Source: Gordionus sp. m RMFG-2023 (Eukaryota > Nematomorpha > Gordioida > Chordodea > Parachordodidae). Taken from it: 64,000 bases of DNA. The number at the start of each line of letters is the position of its first letter. Positions within the stretch are counted from its first letter, which is position 1. Shown piece by piece: positions 36,206 to 48,682 of the stretch. Both the position numbers and the translations under genes were made by a program. The stretch covers positions 7,603,366-7,667,365 of the forward strand of contig NC_088777.1 in NCBI RefSeq assembly GCF_954871325.1, given 5' to 3'. The notes beneath the pieces were generated by a model that worked only from the letters and a program-made list of their open reading frames with translations, had not been told where the DNA came from and searched no databases.

Positions 36206-37334
36206 CTATGAAAATGGTATGGTTTTTATGGAAGTGATTTGTGAAATGATTTAGTTTTCACGTTGATTACCATTGATCAAATTTGCTATAATCATTTTGA
36301 TTGGACAAATAATATTTAAAAGAAAACTATTGGCTAAATTTGATTGACATTTTTTGAGGATTATATATATAGATAGGGGATTATAAACTATAGTCTACTT
36401 TTTTATAAAGAAATCTCTTATACTAATTTGGACCTTGAAAATATTTTTAGGAAGAGGCATGGTAATTAAATTTAAAAATGAATAATATGTTGATTAGTGA
36501 TTTTGAACTCGGCTAATTATAATATTAAATTTGTTGATTTTAAATTAATATGATTGTATTTATTTAAGGGTTATATAGTAATTTAAATAATAAAAGTCAA
36601 TTAGGCTTCAACTGTTAATGCTAAATTAAGATTTAGTGAGTGATATTGATATTTTATTTTTAACACATATTATAATTGCAAGCGTAATATATTAATCTAA
36701 TCTAATAATTAAAATAGTATTCATTTAATAAAAATTTATAATCTTAGTATTTTTAAAGAATAAAATTAAATCTATATATTACGTAATAGAATTATAAAAT
36801 AAATCCTTAAGGAGACAATCAAAATAATTTATTTTTAGTTCAAAGGGATATTAGGGAGCCATTAAAAAAATTTTTGCTTCAAGGGGCTATTCAAATTTTT
36901 TAGAGGGCTCGAGCCCCTGCGCGCCCCTCCCTAGTGACACCACTGCTATTAATTAGCATCAGCACTACTCAGTAGTTTAGATTTAACATTCAGATAATCT
37001 TCAGTTATTCATAAAATTATATAACAGATTAAATTATGAATTATTTAATTTAATTCTGTTTTACAAATAAGTATGATGCATATAAATTAATAATCTCATA
37101 AAGAACTTTTATTCAAATTAATTTTTCAAAATAAGACCTGAATTGGGTTAACATTTCGCTTAGAAAATAACTTTAGTTGCATAGTATATCTATTCCATTC
37201 ATTAATATTTTTTTAATTTGAACTTTATAAGAATTTTTTTATTAAAGCCTATTTCTTAAATTATTTTATTCAAAATAAACTACATAGTAAATTAAGAGAT
37301 AATATAATATTATAATATTCTCACAATTAAAAAT
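36206..37334. other. AT-rich spacer up to the 5' LTR, no gene seen
   Basis: Contains the GC-rich transposon end at 36890-36945. Otherwise AT-rich without recognisable content. Confidence 0.45.
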
Positions 37335-37575
37335 TGTTGATATGACCGATTAATACTAACCTTTAAATTGTTTTTTTTATGTTTATATAAATTGATTTTT
37401 TTTTATAAATTGTGAAGATTGATTTTTTTATATATATTATTATATTAATATGTAAATGTTATATAAGGATGATATTTTAGTTTTAAAATAGATGTAAAAT
37501 TTTATAATAAATTAAATAAAATTAAACTCGTAACTTTGATTTATTCTAAATTAAATAAAATTGAACTCGTTAACA
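37335..37575 (+). repeat. 5' LTR of the Ty3/gypsy element
   Basis: Begins TGTTGATATGACCGATTAAT and ends near CTCGTTAACA. Homology with the 3' LTR continues for a few bases past this CA, so the end is uncertain by about 5-15 bp. Confidence 0.9.
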
Positions 37576-40500
37576 TTGATTATTCTTAGAAAACTTTATG
37601 GTGGCATTTCCGCTACATATTCGAGGAAATCGTAAATAAATAAATAAATATGAAACAGATTCTTAATAATAATGTTAATATAAATATTGAATTTCCAATA
37701 TACTCAGGCAATGGCGATCTTTTTGTGAGTAGATTCGAAGACATCTTCAAGGACACTCAGATCTCGGACATCGAAAAGGCAGGTTCCTTTACAAGAAGAC
37801 TACCAGATGAGGTATATATCAAGCTCAAATCAATATGTTCACCTACCAACTTCATAAATCCATCGATAACGATTGAAAATTTCAGGTTATTACACCCGAG
37901 GAAATCTACAAGTTCCAACTTACTATTATTTAACGCAGCTGTACAAGGTAAAAACGAAAGTTACATCAATTGGGTAAGTAGATTATGCATTTTAAAAAAT
38001 GAATAATTGCTAAGTGATAGTAGAGTTATTAAAAAAGTAAAAATTTTATCAATCAGCAAAAATATTAAGCAGAAAATTACGTTAAAATAAAACATTACAT
38101 TAGCAGAAGTTCTTAATTTAAGAGATGATTTTGAAGAGTTAGAATTAAAAGTAAATATAATTGCTAAAGTTGAAAATATTTTAAACGAAAAAACAGAAGA
38201 TGATACAACCGTGAAACATGTAGAAAGGCATAGAGGCAGGAAAACAGAAGAAAATAAACAGTTGGTGAGATATGGAGACCATGACGAACGACAAAATTTA
38301 CAATCTAATTACGATAACAGACAACGATGGACAACAAGAGGCCATGATCTTCAAAGAAATAATTATCAAGGAAATAATTACAACCAACGATAATTACAAC
38401 CCTCGATATCAGAATTATAACGCGAATTATTACAACAACGTCAGAGCAAACTATCCAGGATCGTACAATAATTCTTCGAGATTTGATAATAGAGCTAGTT
38501 ATAATAACAATAACTATAATAATTATAGGTTTAATAATGATTATAATTACAGATATAACAGACATTATAACAATTCAAGATTATTCAGAGACATAACGAT
38601 AATCATAATATTGGAAATCAAGGAAGAAATCAAGTATGCAATTGTAAATATCATAACAACAAAATAATCAATCACGATATACAAATAAGGTAAACACTGT
38701 AATTATAGAATAGATAAAAGAAGATGATAATGACAAACTAGAAAGAAAAGAATATAATTTATACAATTTAGACATAAACAATATGAATACCGGTAATAAT
38801 TACACAGCTAACGATGCATATAAGGTTACAGTATATTTAAACGACATGCCTATTTTGATGCAGATTGATACCGGCTCAAGGTATAGTATCCTACTGATTC
38901 ATATCGCGAAAAAGATTGGAGTAAAAATCTTAAATAAATCAGATATTAAATTAACTAGATATGATGGAAACACAATAAATATATTAAACTACCAAAGTCA
39001 AGGCAAAATTCGAGGACAAAAGTCAAATCCTAACTGCATATGTAGTCCAGAGTGATAAGATTGCACTGTTAGGAAGGACCTGGATAACAGTTTTTGGGAC
39101 TATACTAGATAAATTTGTGAATATGGTCGAGGATGATTATGATAATACTATACAATAATTAATTAAGCAATGCAATTTTAAACTTAACAAAAACCAATGC
39201 TTCGCAGCTATGTCAAATTACGTTTAAAACACGATGCCACATCGAAAATCATACCCCCAAGGCGTATACCATATTCTAGAATTGATTTGATAACAAAAGA
39301 ACTTCAAAAGTGGATATACGATAAAACCTGTTAAGGATGTTAGATGGGCTAGTCCTCTCACTATAAGAGCGATGGCACACTTCGGCTCTGTGCCGACTTC
39401 AAAAATACTATAAACCCTGCTTTACAAGATTTCAAGTACCCTATTCCACGCATTAATGATTTAATCGCAAAATTATCTAAAGATAAAAAATTTACCAAGA
39501 TAGATTTTAAAAACGCGTTTTTCCAAATACATATACACAAAGAATCAAGATATTTTCTTACGATACCGACACATAAGGGCTATTATAGGCTTACGAGACT
39601 GCCGTTTGGTTTGAAAACTTCGTCGGCAATATTCCAACAAACTATGGATAACATTTTCGGAGATTTAAAAGATGTTATATTATACATGCACGACTTGTTA
39701 ATTACAGGTGATAACGATGAGATACATTTGGAGAACATAAAGTATTCGAAAACATCAAATATGGATTAACCCCCAATTTCGACAAAAGTTTATTCCTGCA
39801 AGATAAAATACGCTTTTTGGGACATGATATAGACAAACATGGTATACATTCCAAAGATGATAAGATAAAAGCTATTTCTAACATACCGGAACCGAAGACA
39901 AAAGATGAATTGGCAACTTTTTTGGGGGATGGCGAGCTAAATTTTTATGTAATTTTGCGGACATAGCTGATCCTTTATACAAAATGGTTAATAAAGACAA
40001 ATGGTTATGGGATAGTACACATCAAGAAAGCTTCGAAGACCTAAAAAAAACTGATAAGTACTCCGCCTACGTTAAATTTTTTATAATCCAGATCTACCAA
40101 TAGGCATTGCAACTGATGCTTCAAAGAAAGGTCTAGACACAGTCTTATTTCATATTGAAGGTGATAGCAAAAAGAAACCCTTTGCTTTCGCGGTTTATTA
40201 AAATCAGAGTTTAATTACACTTAGAGAGGGAAGCTATATCTGTTATATACGCGGTAAAAAAGTTTCTAGAATATTTAATTGGTACGAGATTTACAATAAT
40301 CACAGATCACAAGCCACTCGTTTATAAATTTACGAAGGGACTCAAGGATAATTCATCCATATCAATGCGACTTCAAAAATGGAGTTTGGTTATGGGAGCT
40401 TATGATTTTACGATAATTCAAAGACCCGGGAAACGAAATGTAGTACCGGATTGTTTGTCAAGATTACCCCAAATGAACACAGAAGAAATGGTACAAGAGA

Positions 40501-41850
40501 TAGATGATAAAAAAATTGATAACAAATTTTGGGACTTACCAATAAATTTTAAAAGAAAAGTTCAAGAAACTAGTGTTGATATCGAATTAATGGAGGCAAT
40601 TAACAATATAAAGAATCATGAACAGATAAAGAATAAAATATATAAAAATATGGAAATGAAACTGAGCTTAATTAAAGATTGTCTTTTTAAAGAGAATAGA
40701 ATCATTATACAGAAAAATATGAGAAACGAGATATTACAGGAATTACACAAAGGGCATCTTGGTGCTGGGAAAACGAAATTGTTGGCGAGAGATTATTTGT
40801 GGTGGCCTGGTCTAAACGCTGAAATTGAGGTGAGAAACTGTGATACATGTAATAAATGTGCGGACAATCCTCATAATGTACAAAATCCATGGGAAACAGT
40901 GTAAAAGTGTTCGAACCCGTGCACATCGACTTTGCACAGTTTGAAGGTAGAAATTTCTTGTTATGTGTTGACGCACTTAGCAAGTTTCCTATAATCAGAA
41001 GAATGAAAGACTGAGTCTACAATAGAATTATTAAAAAAGTTTGTTTGGTATACCCGATATGATAATCAGCGATAATGGTACGAATTTTACAAGTAGCCTG
41101 TTCAAAATTTTTTATAGTGATCATGGAATTGATCACATTTTCACCGGAAAATAATAATAAAATAAACTTAGATATAGATTTAGAAAAGTTTTTATTTAAT
41201 TATCGCAACACACCAAACGCGACAACCAACAAGATACCAAGCGAAGTGATGTTCAACAGAACCATAAGAACCAGATGGGATTTTATCAAACCGCTAGAAG
41301 ATAAAGTGAATGAATCGCAATTTATCGTCAAATAGAAATATCATAAATGGTGACAAAGTTTGGTATAAAACCTTCAAGGATAATATATGGGACAAAGGCA
41401 TGGTAAAACGTAAAAATGGGAATTTAATATTTGAAGTGGGTACAGGATACAAAATTATTAGAAGACATTTAGACAAATTAAAAAAGGTCTACGAGTATCA
41501 CACCTCTTGGGAAGCGACATATTTGAAAACAAATACTGAAAATGCAATACCTGTTACTGTAAGTTTTAGAAGAAAGGATGATCAAAATTTAGGAGTACAA
41601 GAACAGAGTCTTGTTAGTCAAAGACCAAGCAGGAATATAATTTTGCCCAAAAAATTCGATAATTTTATAATGAAATAAAGACTAAAAAAAATATATATAA
41701 TAAAATATTTTTCTTTTAAATAAACTTTCAATAGCAAAAGTTTATGAAATATACTAATGATGACAATATAACCACCAAGAAACGTTGACTGCATGATAAG
41801 ATTCACATGCAAGAAAAACCTGAGTGGAGATCATTTTTTGAAGAGTGGAA

Positions 41851-42092
41851 TGTTGATATGACCGATTAATACTAACCTTTAAATTGTTTTTTTTAATGTT
41901 TATATAAATTGATTTTTTTTTATAAATTGTGAAGATTGATTTTTTTATATAAATTATTATATTGATATGTAAATTGTTATATAAGGATGATATTTTGTTT
42001 TTAAAACATATGTAAAATTTTAAAATAAATTAAATAAAATTAAACTCCTAACTTTGATTTATTCTAAATTAAATAAAATTGAACTCGTAACA
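41851..42092 (+). repeat. 3' LTR of the Ty3/gypsy element
   Basis: Begins TGTTGATATGACCGATTAAT and ends near CTCGTAACA. It matches the 5' LTR over its full length apart from about a dozen substitutions and small indels. Confidence 0.9.
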
Positions 42093-42725
42093 TTGAATCT
42101 TACAATACTTTAAAAATAATATGTTATTCTACCGTATTTGAGTATTAAACAACTACTAAATGGATCATATAATATATTTGATTCTATTAAAATAAATAAT
42201 GATAAAATTCGTGGCAAAAGCTAATATTTAGTTGCTACAATATCTATAGATTTTAAGAAAATATAAACCTATATTGAAATATATTTAAACATTTTTTTAT
42301 AAGAAATTATTGAGTAAAATAACCATAAAAATTCAGAGAGTTATTTTAAATAATATGCAATTTATAAAATATCTATACATTTTAGTTTTATAAATTAGCC
42401 CATATTTTATATAAGTTTATATTATATTAGGGGTTTATTAATAATATTATACTAAAACATCAAATAATAGTTTATTAAATTAATATTTTAACATTTAATT
42501 TTAATATATAAAATTATAATTAATAATTATACACTAGATATGATTGATGATTTTAAAAATTAATTCAAAATTGTGAATAAATAAATCGAATATAAAACCA
42601 ATTAATAAAGATATAAGCGCCATTTATTTATTTTTGTTACACAAACGCAATCTATATCCTCAATTGATTGTAGAATTTTTGGAAGATACTCTTTGAAGAA
42701 AAATATTGAGAGATAGAAATAGACG
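42093..42725. other. upstream region of the zinc-knuckle/RRM gene
   Basis: 633 bp of very AT-rich DNA between the LTR and the start codon. The last 80 bp before the ATG are slightly richer in GC and probably include the 5' UTR. No distinct TATA box can be chosen among many AT-rich words. Confidence 0.4.
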
Positions 42726-44525
42726 ATGTCTTATAATAATGATCGTAAAACAGGTTAATTAATATTTTGAAATTAAAGATGTAATGTTTCGTAAATATAA
42801 ATTTTAGATTATTTTATTTTGCATAAGATTAATATTATTTATTTATCATTATATTTTGTAACTATTTTTACCAAAAATATTATTTAGGATGCTTTAGTTG
42901 TGGTGAAGAAGGACATATAGCTAAAAATTGTAGATCAAACCCTAGAAATAATGATGACGGAGATGCACCAAGATATAGAAGTAATTATGGTGGAGATCGA
43001 GGTGGTGGAGGTGGCGGTGGAAGCAGAAGTATTTAAAAATATCTATATTATTCTATGCAATAATTAATATATCTTATTTTCATTTTGACCAAACTTATAA
43101 TTTATCTTAGGCTGTCTTTAAATTTTATAATCAGTTTCTACATATTTAAGCATTCTAAACGGTTCAAATAATTAAATTTTGTATATGAAAATAATTTCAG
43201 TCATATGTGAGTAAATTTTTTAAACTCCCCACCATTATTTCTTATTGCAAGTATAAAAACTACCCTTTAGAACAGACTAATATGACTAAAGCTTGGTAAC
43301 TAGTTAGAACTGATTGTTTCTAATGTTTTTATATATGGAATTGTGCATATTTTGTCCTTAAAAACAAACACCCAATCCAGGCTGGCCAAAATTTTTTCTT
43401 ATCCTTGACAATAAATATTTTTCTTAATACTTTAATTCCAGACTTGGGTCTAACAAATTTCAATTTACCATTTTTATTTTATTAAAATTTTTTCTAGAAT
43501 GTTATAACTGTGGAAGAGAAGGACATATGGCTAGCCAATGTAGAAGCAGAGAAAACAATGGTGGTGGTAGGGATGGAGGTGGAAGAGATGGAGGATATGG
43601 GGGAAGAGGAGGTGGTGGTGGTGGATATCGAGGTGGTAATGATAGAGGTAATGATATATTATTACTGTTTGTGTATCATGTTATTATATAAATAAGGTAC
43701 TGGTTGCAATAGAAAATTTAAATGAATTATTTTCACTAATACAACAATTAAATTACATAATAATTAAAATATAATACTTTCAATTGATACTTACTTGAGT
43801 TTATAGTTATATTTTTACATATAATTTCATACTAGTATTTTGTGTCATTCTTGTATTAGTATAATAAATATAATATTTACCTCTATTTTAGCTTTCATGC
43901 TTTCCTTAATCAGGCCTTTTATTTCCTCTACAAATATTCCAACTTTTATTATACTAATAAAACAGATCGTGATCGTAATTATAACTCCAATCGTGTCTTC
44001 AACAATGGAAAACCAACCCTATTTGTTGCCAACTTGCCTGATGATACTGACACTGAAATGCTCAAGGAAATTTTCCCTGATGCTGTTAATTGGAGGGTTC
44101 CCAATAATTTTAAGGGGTAAATAAACAGTTCAACAATTATTAAATATCAATTTTGGGATTTAGAAAATGTTATATTCTAACTTGTATTATGATAGATACG
44201 CCTTTATAGAATATGAAGATGAAGAAAAGATGGAGAGTGACTTGAATGAGAAGCAGGATTATTCTCTTCATGGAAAACCAATATCTGTTTCAAAGTCAAA
44301 GAATAACAGTGGGGGTGGTGGAGGAGGAGGTGGTGGAGGCCGTGGTGGAGGTACTAAAAAATTAATTAGTCATGATTTTAAAACAGATTATAATATGTCT
44401 TTGTTATTAATATCTAAACAAAAATCCTATACATATGGTTTTTATATTAATCTATATTTTTATTTTGTATAGGTGGCCGTAGCAGAGGTGGTTACAGAGA
44501 CGGAAATGGTTCCAATTCTGATTAA
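42726..44525 (+). CDS. zinc-knuckle / nucleolin-type RRM / RGG RNA-binding protein (six exons)
   Basis: Exons 42726-42753, 42888-43028, 43498-43647, 43966-44116, 44196-44350 and 44473-44525 all join in phase with GT-AG introns (134, 469, 318, 79 and 122 nt) and give 225 residues. Residues 11-24 (CFSCGEEGHIAKNC) and 58-71 (CYNCGREGHMASQC) are two perfect CCHC zinc knuckles. Residues 124 to about 192 form one RRM with RNP2 LFVANL and RNP1 KGYAFIEY. The RRM is closest to nucleolin RRMs 2 and 3, which share the EIFPDA, KGYAFIE and GKPISV-type strands. Glycine/arginine (RGG) tracts separate the domains and close the protein. Such proteins bind single-stranded RNA and often act in the nucleolus, in splicing or in germ-line RNPs; the exact role is unknown. 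A good branch point (TACTAAT) precedes exon 4, and AATAAA follows the stop at 44532. Knuckles before a nucleolin-like RRM is an uncommon order. Confidence 0.93.
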
Positions 44526-45723
44526 CTTCTTAATAAAGAGAAACAATATACATTTTTATTATTAACACCTTTTTATTGAAAATCCTTTTTAAACTTTCAT
44601 AATAACCCAAATTTATAGTTTACTCACATGATACCATTTTCAATTACCCCTTAGATTAAAAAAATACATTCATTGTTTTATGTCTCTTATAATATTCTTT
44701 GATCTAGCGATTTTATTGATACTGAAAGGTGCCCTGGTGTATTGTCCAATGTTTAAGTCTGATACCTTGCGTTTTGTTGTAACCTCTAATTAGCCCTCAT
44801 TCTAACTTGTTAATCAAAATATTGTAAATACAAGAACCTTTATTTGTGATAATTTTGTTTTTTTTTTACTCCAATACAGAATTGTAAGATGTATATAAGT
44901 TTAAGAGTTTTAAATTTATATTATTTTAAAATAATTGCCACTTGGTATTCCCAATCCTTAACTCCTCTGAATGCTGAAATCTTTTTGAAGATATTGGGAA
45001 TTTGTTCTCATGATAAAAATTCAGTATTAACTTACTCCTTTACCAACCTTGCACGCAACCCAACGAAATAAATTGTAAAAAATGTTATTGACTTTGAGCA
45101 AATCTTTATATATGTATAATCGTTTATATACACATGAAACATTTATTAGCATATTTTATATATCTATTTTTTTAATTATCTATAATTACCTATATTTTTG
45201 ATTCATTTTATAAATATTTGGTAGGCACATAAAACATATATATTTGTCCTGAATATATTTTCAATTCATACAAATTATCCTGTTTCTTATATAATATATT
45301 TTTCTTATTAAAGTTTTGGTCCTCTTATCAAAATTTGTACTTAGAAATAATAAGATTGCTAAATTTGAGTTTTAAAATTTAATAGTTGAACTTGAAGAAT
45401 TAAAATTCTTATGATAACTTTACATAGTAAATTCATATTTATGACTATCAAATAACATACCCTATTATTGCTTTAATCTAAATGACCTTTATCTTTATTC
45501 TTATAGAGCTGAATAGGTTTTTTGTCGATTTTTAAACAAATTCCTTTTGAGATGAGTTGAGCTTAATATTTTTTAAATTTTTTTTTAGATAGGCATAAAT
45601 TTTTAAATATATTACAATTTGTCTAATAAATACATATATTTTTTTCTTGCAAAGAAACAAGGTGCTAATATTTTATTTTACAATAAAATAATTAAATTTA
45701 TTTAAATAAATTTTGGCTTTCAG
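44526..45723. other. 3' flank of the RRM gene, no further gene seen
   Basis: Contains AATAAA at 44532-44537 and AT-rich sequence. The small ORF 44889-45071 shows no domain and lies in the probable 3' flank. Confidence 0.45.
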
Positions 45724-45827
45724 GAATTCAAATTATTTTTATTTTGAGACAAATGGTTTTGTTTGGGAACGGGAAATTAGGCCTGCTGATCACTAACATG
45801 GATGGTGTAACATTTGTCAAAAAGAAG
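45724..45827 (+). CDS. exon-like segment of an unrecognised gene
   Basis: A segment open throughout lies between an acceptor (TTTCAG at 45718-45723) and a donor (AAG/GTACAC at 45828). With ATG at 45753 it reads MVLFGNGKLGLLITNM then DGVTFVKKK. GC content and codon use are distinctly higher than in the surrounding DNA. I do not recognise the protein. A following piece at about 45990-46038 (KCKRNKYAANGGRSPIYSF, then stop) might be a terminal exon, but I could not place its splice sites. Confidence 0.35.
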
Positions 45828-46989
45828 GTACACATCTACAAAACCTTTTTTTCAATTTAGTAGTTTAATTAAATTTTGGCAAGTGATAATTAACCAAAAA
45901 TAAGTTTATATAATATAATTATTTAGTAAATTTGAAAGATGGCTTATGGTTTTTAAGAATTTTTTTGGCTTAAATATAAATTTTAAATGCAAAAGGAATA
46001 AATATGCTGCAAATGGTGGTCGATCTCCTATTTATTCATTCTAAAATAATTGTAAACATTGTAAATTAATAAAATTTGAATAAATATGTAATATGATCAA
46101 TGTTTTGTATGGTGACTAAAATGTGAATTATGCCATAATGCAAATATTTAAAAATCATTTTTGTCTTAAATTAGATAAGAATTTAATATATATATTATAT
46201 AGTATCCAAAATCCAAAAAGCCTATTTTTGATTAATTTTTAAATAGGAATTGATTTTAATTTTTGAATATTTTAATGATAAATATAAATGTTTTGGTTGA
46301 AGATATATTTCCTAATTTCATTTACATTGCTTGGGTTTAATAATTTATTAAATTTGGTGTTGATGTTGGAAAAAATCTATTAAAATTTTTTTAAAACATA
46401 CTTCTAGAATATAAAACTAGAATATAAACATTAATTGTCATACAATAATTTATTAACTATTTTTAATTTTTCTTTAAATGTTGATTCCAATTTTAAATTA
46501 GTAAATTATTTTTTTAAAACTATTTTGAGGACTAACGAATATCGGTTGTAAAGGTTTGGAATACATTCATAAAATGATGGTTCGGTTCCAAACTTTAAAA
46601 ACTCGATTACAAATCTTTCGCAAATAAACTGATAGAGAATTATGTCTGTAAAGATGCACCATTTTAAATATTTAACAACGAACAATTTTGCAGTGAACTT
46701 TTCAACGGATCATAATAATTTATAGATTTTTCCATATATTTTTAAGAAAAATACGTGTAGGTTTATGATGAAAATTATGTGAAATTTTGAAGGTTAGTTT
46801 TATACACGTGTTATTTCCGATTAAATCAATTATTCAATTCTAAAATCTCGCAGTTAAATTAATATTAAAATGAGAAATTTACATGGATTTCATATCCCAA
46901 TACGACGGCATATATATATTATATTGGGACGCGGAATCCATGGGGATAATTAATCTCTCAATTATAAATAATTTTACTGATGTAGATTA
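45828..46989. other. AT-rich spacer, no gene supported
   Basis: Low-complexity AT sequence. From about 46800 it contains a copy of words repeated in inverted form at 47220-47290 (CATGGATTCC, CCAATACGAC), so the foldback repeat that follows may be larger than annotated. Confidence 0.4.
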
Positions 46990-47217
46990 TTAAATTTCAA
47001 AAATCTGATTTGGTAGGAAAAGTATTTCAGCATATATAAGGTACTCACTGAATTTCAGACAATTTTACCATGAACCTTTGAAATAGTCGTAATTTATATT
47101 AATCTTTCATATAAATTAACAAAGAATATTTTATGGCAAAAATTGTCTAAAATTAATAGGATAGATATTTCACACATGCTGAAATACATTTCCGCTTAAA
47201 TCAAGAATTTAAAAATT
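46990..47217. repeat. foldback repeat with arms of about 95 bp
   Basis: AAGTATTTCAGCATATATAA near 47020 pairs with CACACATGCTGAAATACATT near 47170, and TTCAGACAATTTTACCATGA near 47058 pairs with ATGGCAAAAATTGTCTAAAA near 47133. The axis lies near 47105 in ATAATTT/ATAAATT-type words. Outer words at 46870-46950 and 47265-47290 are also inverted copies of each other. A decayed MITE is the likeliest origin. Confidence 0.7.
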
Positions 47218-47540
47218 GCCCTCGATGACTTAAAATCGAGATATTCCGAATTCCCATGGATTCCATATTCCAATACGACATACATAATTTATACACGAAA
47301 ACTTTTTAAACTTAATAAAAAATGTGCTCATTCTACAAAAAAGGAAATGAGACTACAAGTTTCCTCCCAAATAAGAAGAATAATTTTATTTTAAAATTAT
47401 GAATATTTTTGTTTTTAAAAATATAAAATTCCTTGGTTCTGGATGTAAGGGCTTCTTATTTCATCGCCTTTATTTTTTCAAGTAATTTCAATAGTTCCGC
47501 TACGTGTGATATATAAATTTCAAATCATTTACTGAGAGGA

Positions 47541-47761
47541 ATTTATAAATTCTAAATAACTTATTTGACCGGATATGTATTCTAATTTCTAACATATATA
47601 GAACACTCTGAATTACAGGCAATTTTGCTCAGAACTTTTTAAGTACTCTTAATTTATAATATAAATTGAAAAAATACCTAAAGTCTATACAAAAATTTAT
47701 AGGGAAGGTATTCCACACATGGATACATTTCCGGTCAAATATTTTCCAAATTTAAAAATAT
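47541..47761. repeat. second foldback repeat, same family
   Basis: TTATTTGACCGGATATGTAT at 47571 pairs with ATACATTTCCGGTCAAATA at 47722. The arms also share ACAGGCAATTTTG / ACAAAAATTTATA. The axis is near 47662. The interior words resemble the 46990-47217 repeat, so both are copies of one palindromic family. Confidence 0.7.
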
Positions 47762-47849
47762 CCCTTCGTTAAATAATATAAAAATAACAGATTCCTAATT
47801 TATATGAATTACATAATAGAAAAAAGAAACAGTTATTAACAGATATTTT

Positions 47850-48682
47850 TTAGATGGATTTAGATATAGAAACAGCATAAGAAAATTGACATAGATACAT
47901 AGTCTGAAAACGTAGCAAGATAGAGATACATTTCTACAAATGCATCTAGATATTATAATACCTATATACGGTGTGCATAATACCTAATATATGATTCTAT
48001 TGCTAAAATTCAAATTTTGAAGTGAGTTAAATTTTTTTTTATCTTATGTCATATCTGGATACAAATATATAATTTAAATAAAAATTATTAGATTTTAATA
48101 ATCCAAATAATTACATTTATAAATAATAACTAGATTTTAGTTATAAACATTCTTCAATTTTAATCATTATGGCACCTCCGTTTATCCTTAAAGAGATTTT
48201 TAAGCACACTGATATTTTTACTAGGAAATTTTACGTCATAGTTAATTATATTTTATGATTAACTTTTTATTGGCATAATCATAATATATTAAAATCCCAA
48301 TACTTCTTCAAAATCTGATGAGTGTCAAAACTTATATTAATATTATTCATATCATCTTAGGATGCCCAAAAAAATATATTATAAAAATTATTTGATTTAT
48401 TGTCTAGAAATATTGATCTAAAAATTATGGTATATTTTTTTTATAATAAAATATTTCAACGTTTGGTTTCTTTTATAATGAAAAAACATGGAGATATCAT
48501 TAAATGAATTAATTCAAATATTATTTTTAAATATAAAAACGAAATAAAATGATATTTAAATGTGTCTAAGAATAGATACAGATACTCCTAAAATAGTATC
48601 TAGTAGATGCTTTTTATAAAAGTGCATCTAGATATAGATACCACATTTTTGTAAGTAGATACTTTAGTAATTCTGGTCGAGA
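47850..48682. other. region with ATCTAGATAC-type MITE fragments
   Basis: The right end (48590-48682: TAGTATCTAGTAGATGC, GTAGATACTTTAGTAATTCTGG) is an inverted relative of 9376-9420 (CCAGAGTTGTTAAAAGTATC). Similar words occur at 47870-47960. These suggest a MITE family with CCAGA-type ends, but boundaries cannot be fixed. No gene is seen between. Confidence 0.35.

Larger units (their letters stand above)
28339..36945. mobile_element. possible 8.6-kb hAT-like composite bounded by CAGGGGCGTCGCTAG ends
   Basis: CAGGGGCGTCGCTAGCC at 28339 and CCTAGTGACACCACTG ending at 36945 are related as terminal inverted repeats. The flanks CAATTACT and CTATTAAT agree at six of eight positions. Both ends carry GC-rich hairpin words (GGGGGCTTCGCCCCC on the left, GGGCTCGAGCCC on the right). 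Between them lie the two Helitron remnants, a tandem duplication, a short hAT and the BTB fragment. The ends could instead belong to two separate truncated elements of one family. Confidence 0.35.
37335..42092 (+). mobile_element. Ty3/gypsy LTR retrotransposon with both LTRs, broken
   Basis: Two LTRs of about 241 bp frame a 4.3-kb interior with the order gag, protease, reverse transcriptase, RNase H, integrase, as in Ty3/gypsy. The Gag-like frame starts at 37650 and runs into an Asn/Tyr/Arg-rich tail near 38690. Protease is at about 38783-39055 (MQIDTGSRYS). Reverse transcriptase spans about 39240-40000 (FKNAFFQIHI-type region and LPFGLKTSSAIFQQTMDNIF). RNase H spans about 40080-40480, and the integrase from the zinc-binding region (GHLGAGKTKLLARDYLWWPG) near 40750 to the C-terminal end at 41678. 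The element is broken, with several breaks across its reading frames. The LTRs differ by about a dozen changes, so it is moderately young. No target duplication could be confirmed. Confidence 0.93.

Noticed and set aside
38305-38565. Minus ORF rich in Ile/Val
   Set aside because: Shadow of the Asn/Tyr-rich tail of the Gag-like frame on the other strand.
43510-43695. 61-codon ORF rich in Glu/Val/Met
   Set aside because: Out-of-frame reading of exon 3 (glycine-rich) of the zinc-knuckle/RRM gene.
43840-44124. 94-codon hydrophobic ORF
   Set aside because: Out-of-frame reading across intron 3 and exon 4 of the RRM gene; the RRM frame with splice sites is much better supported.
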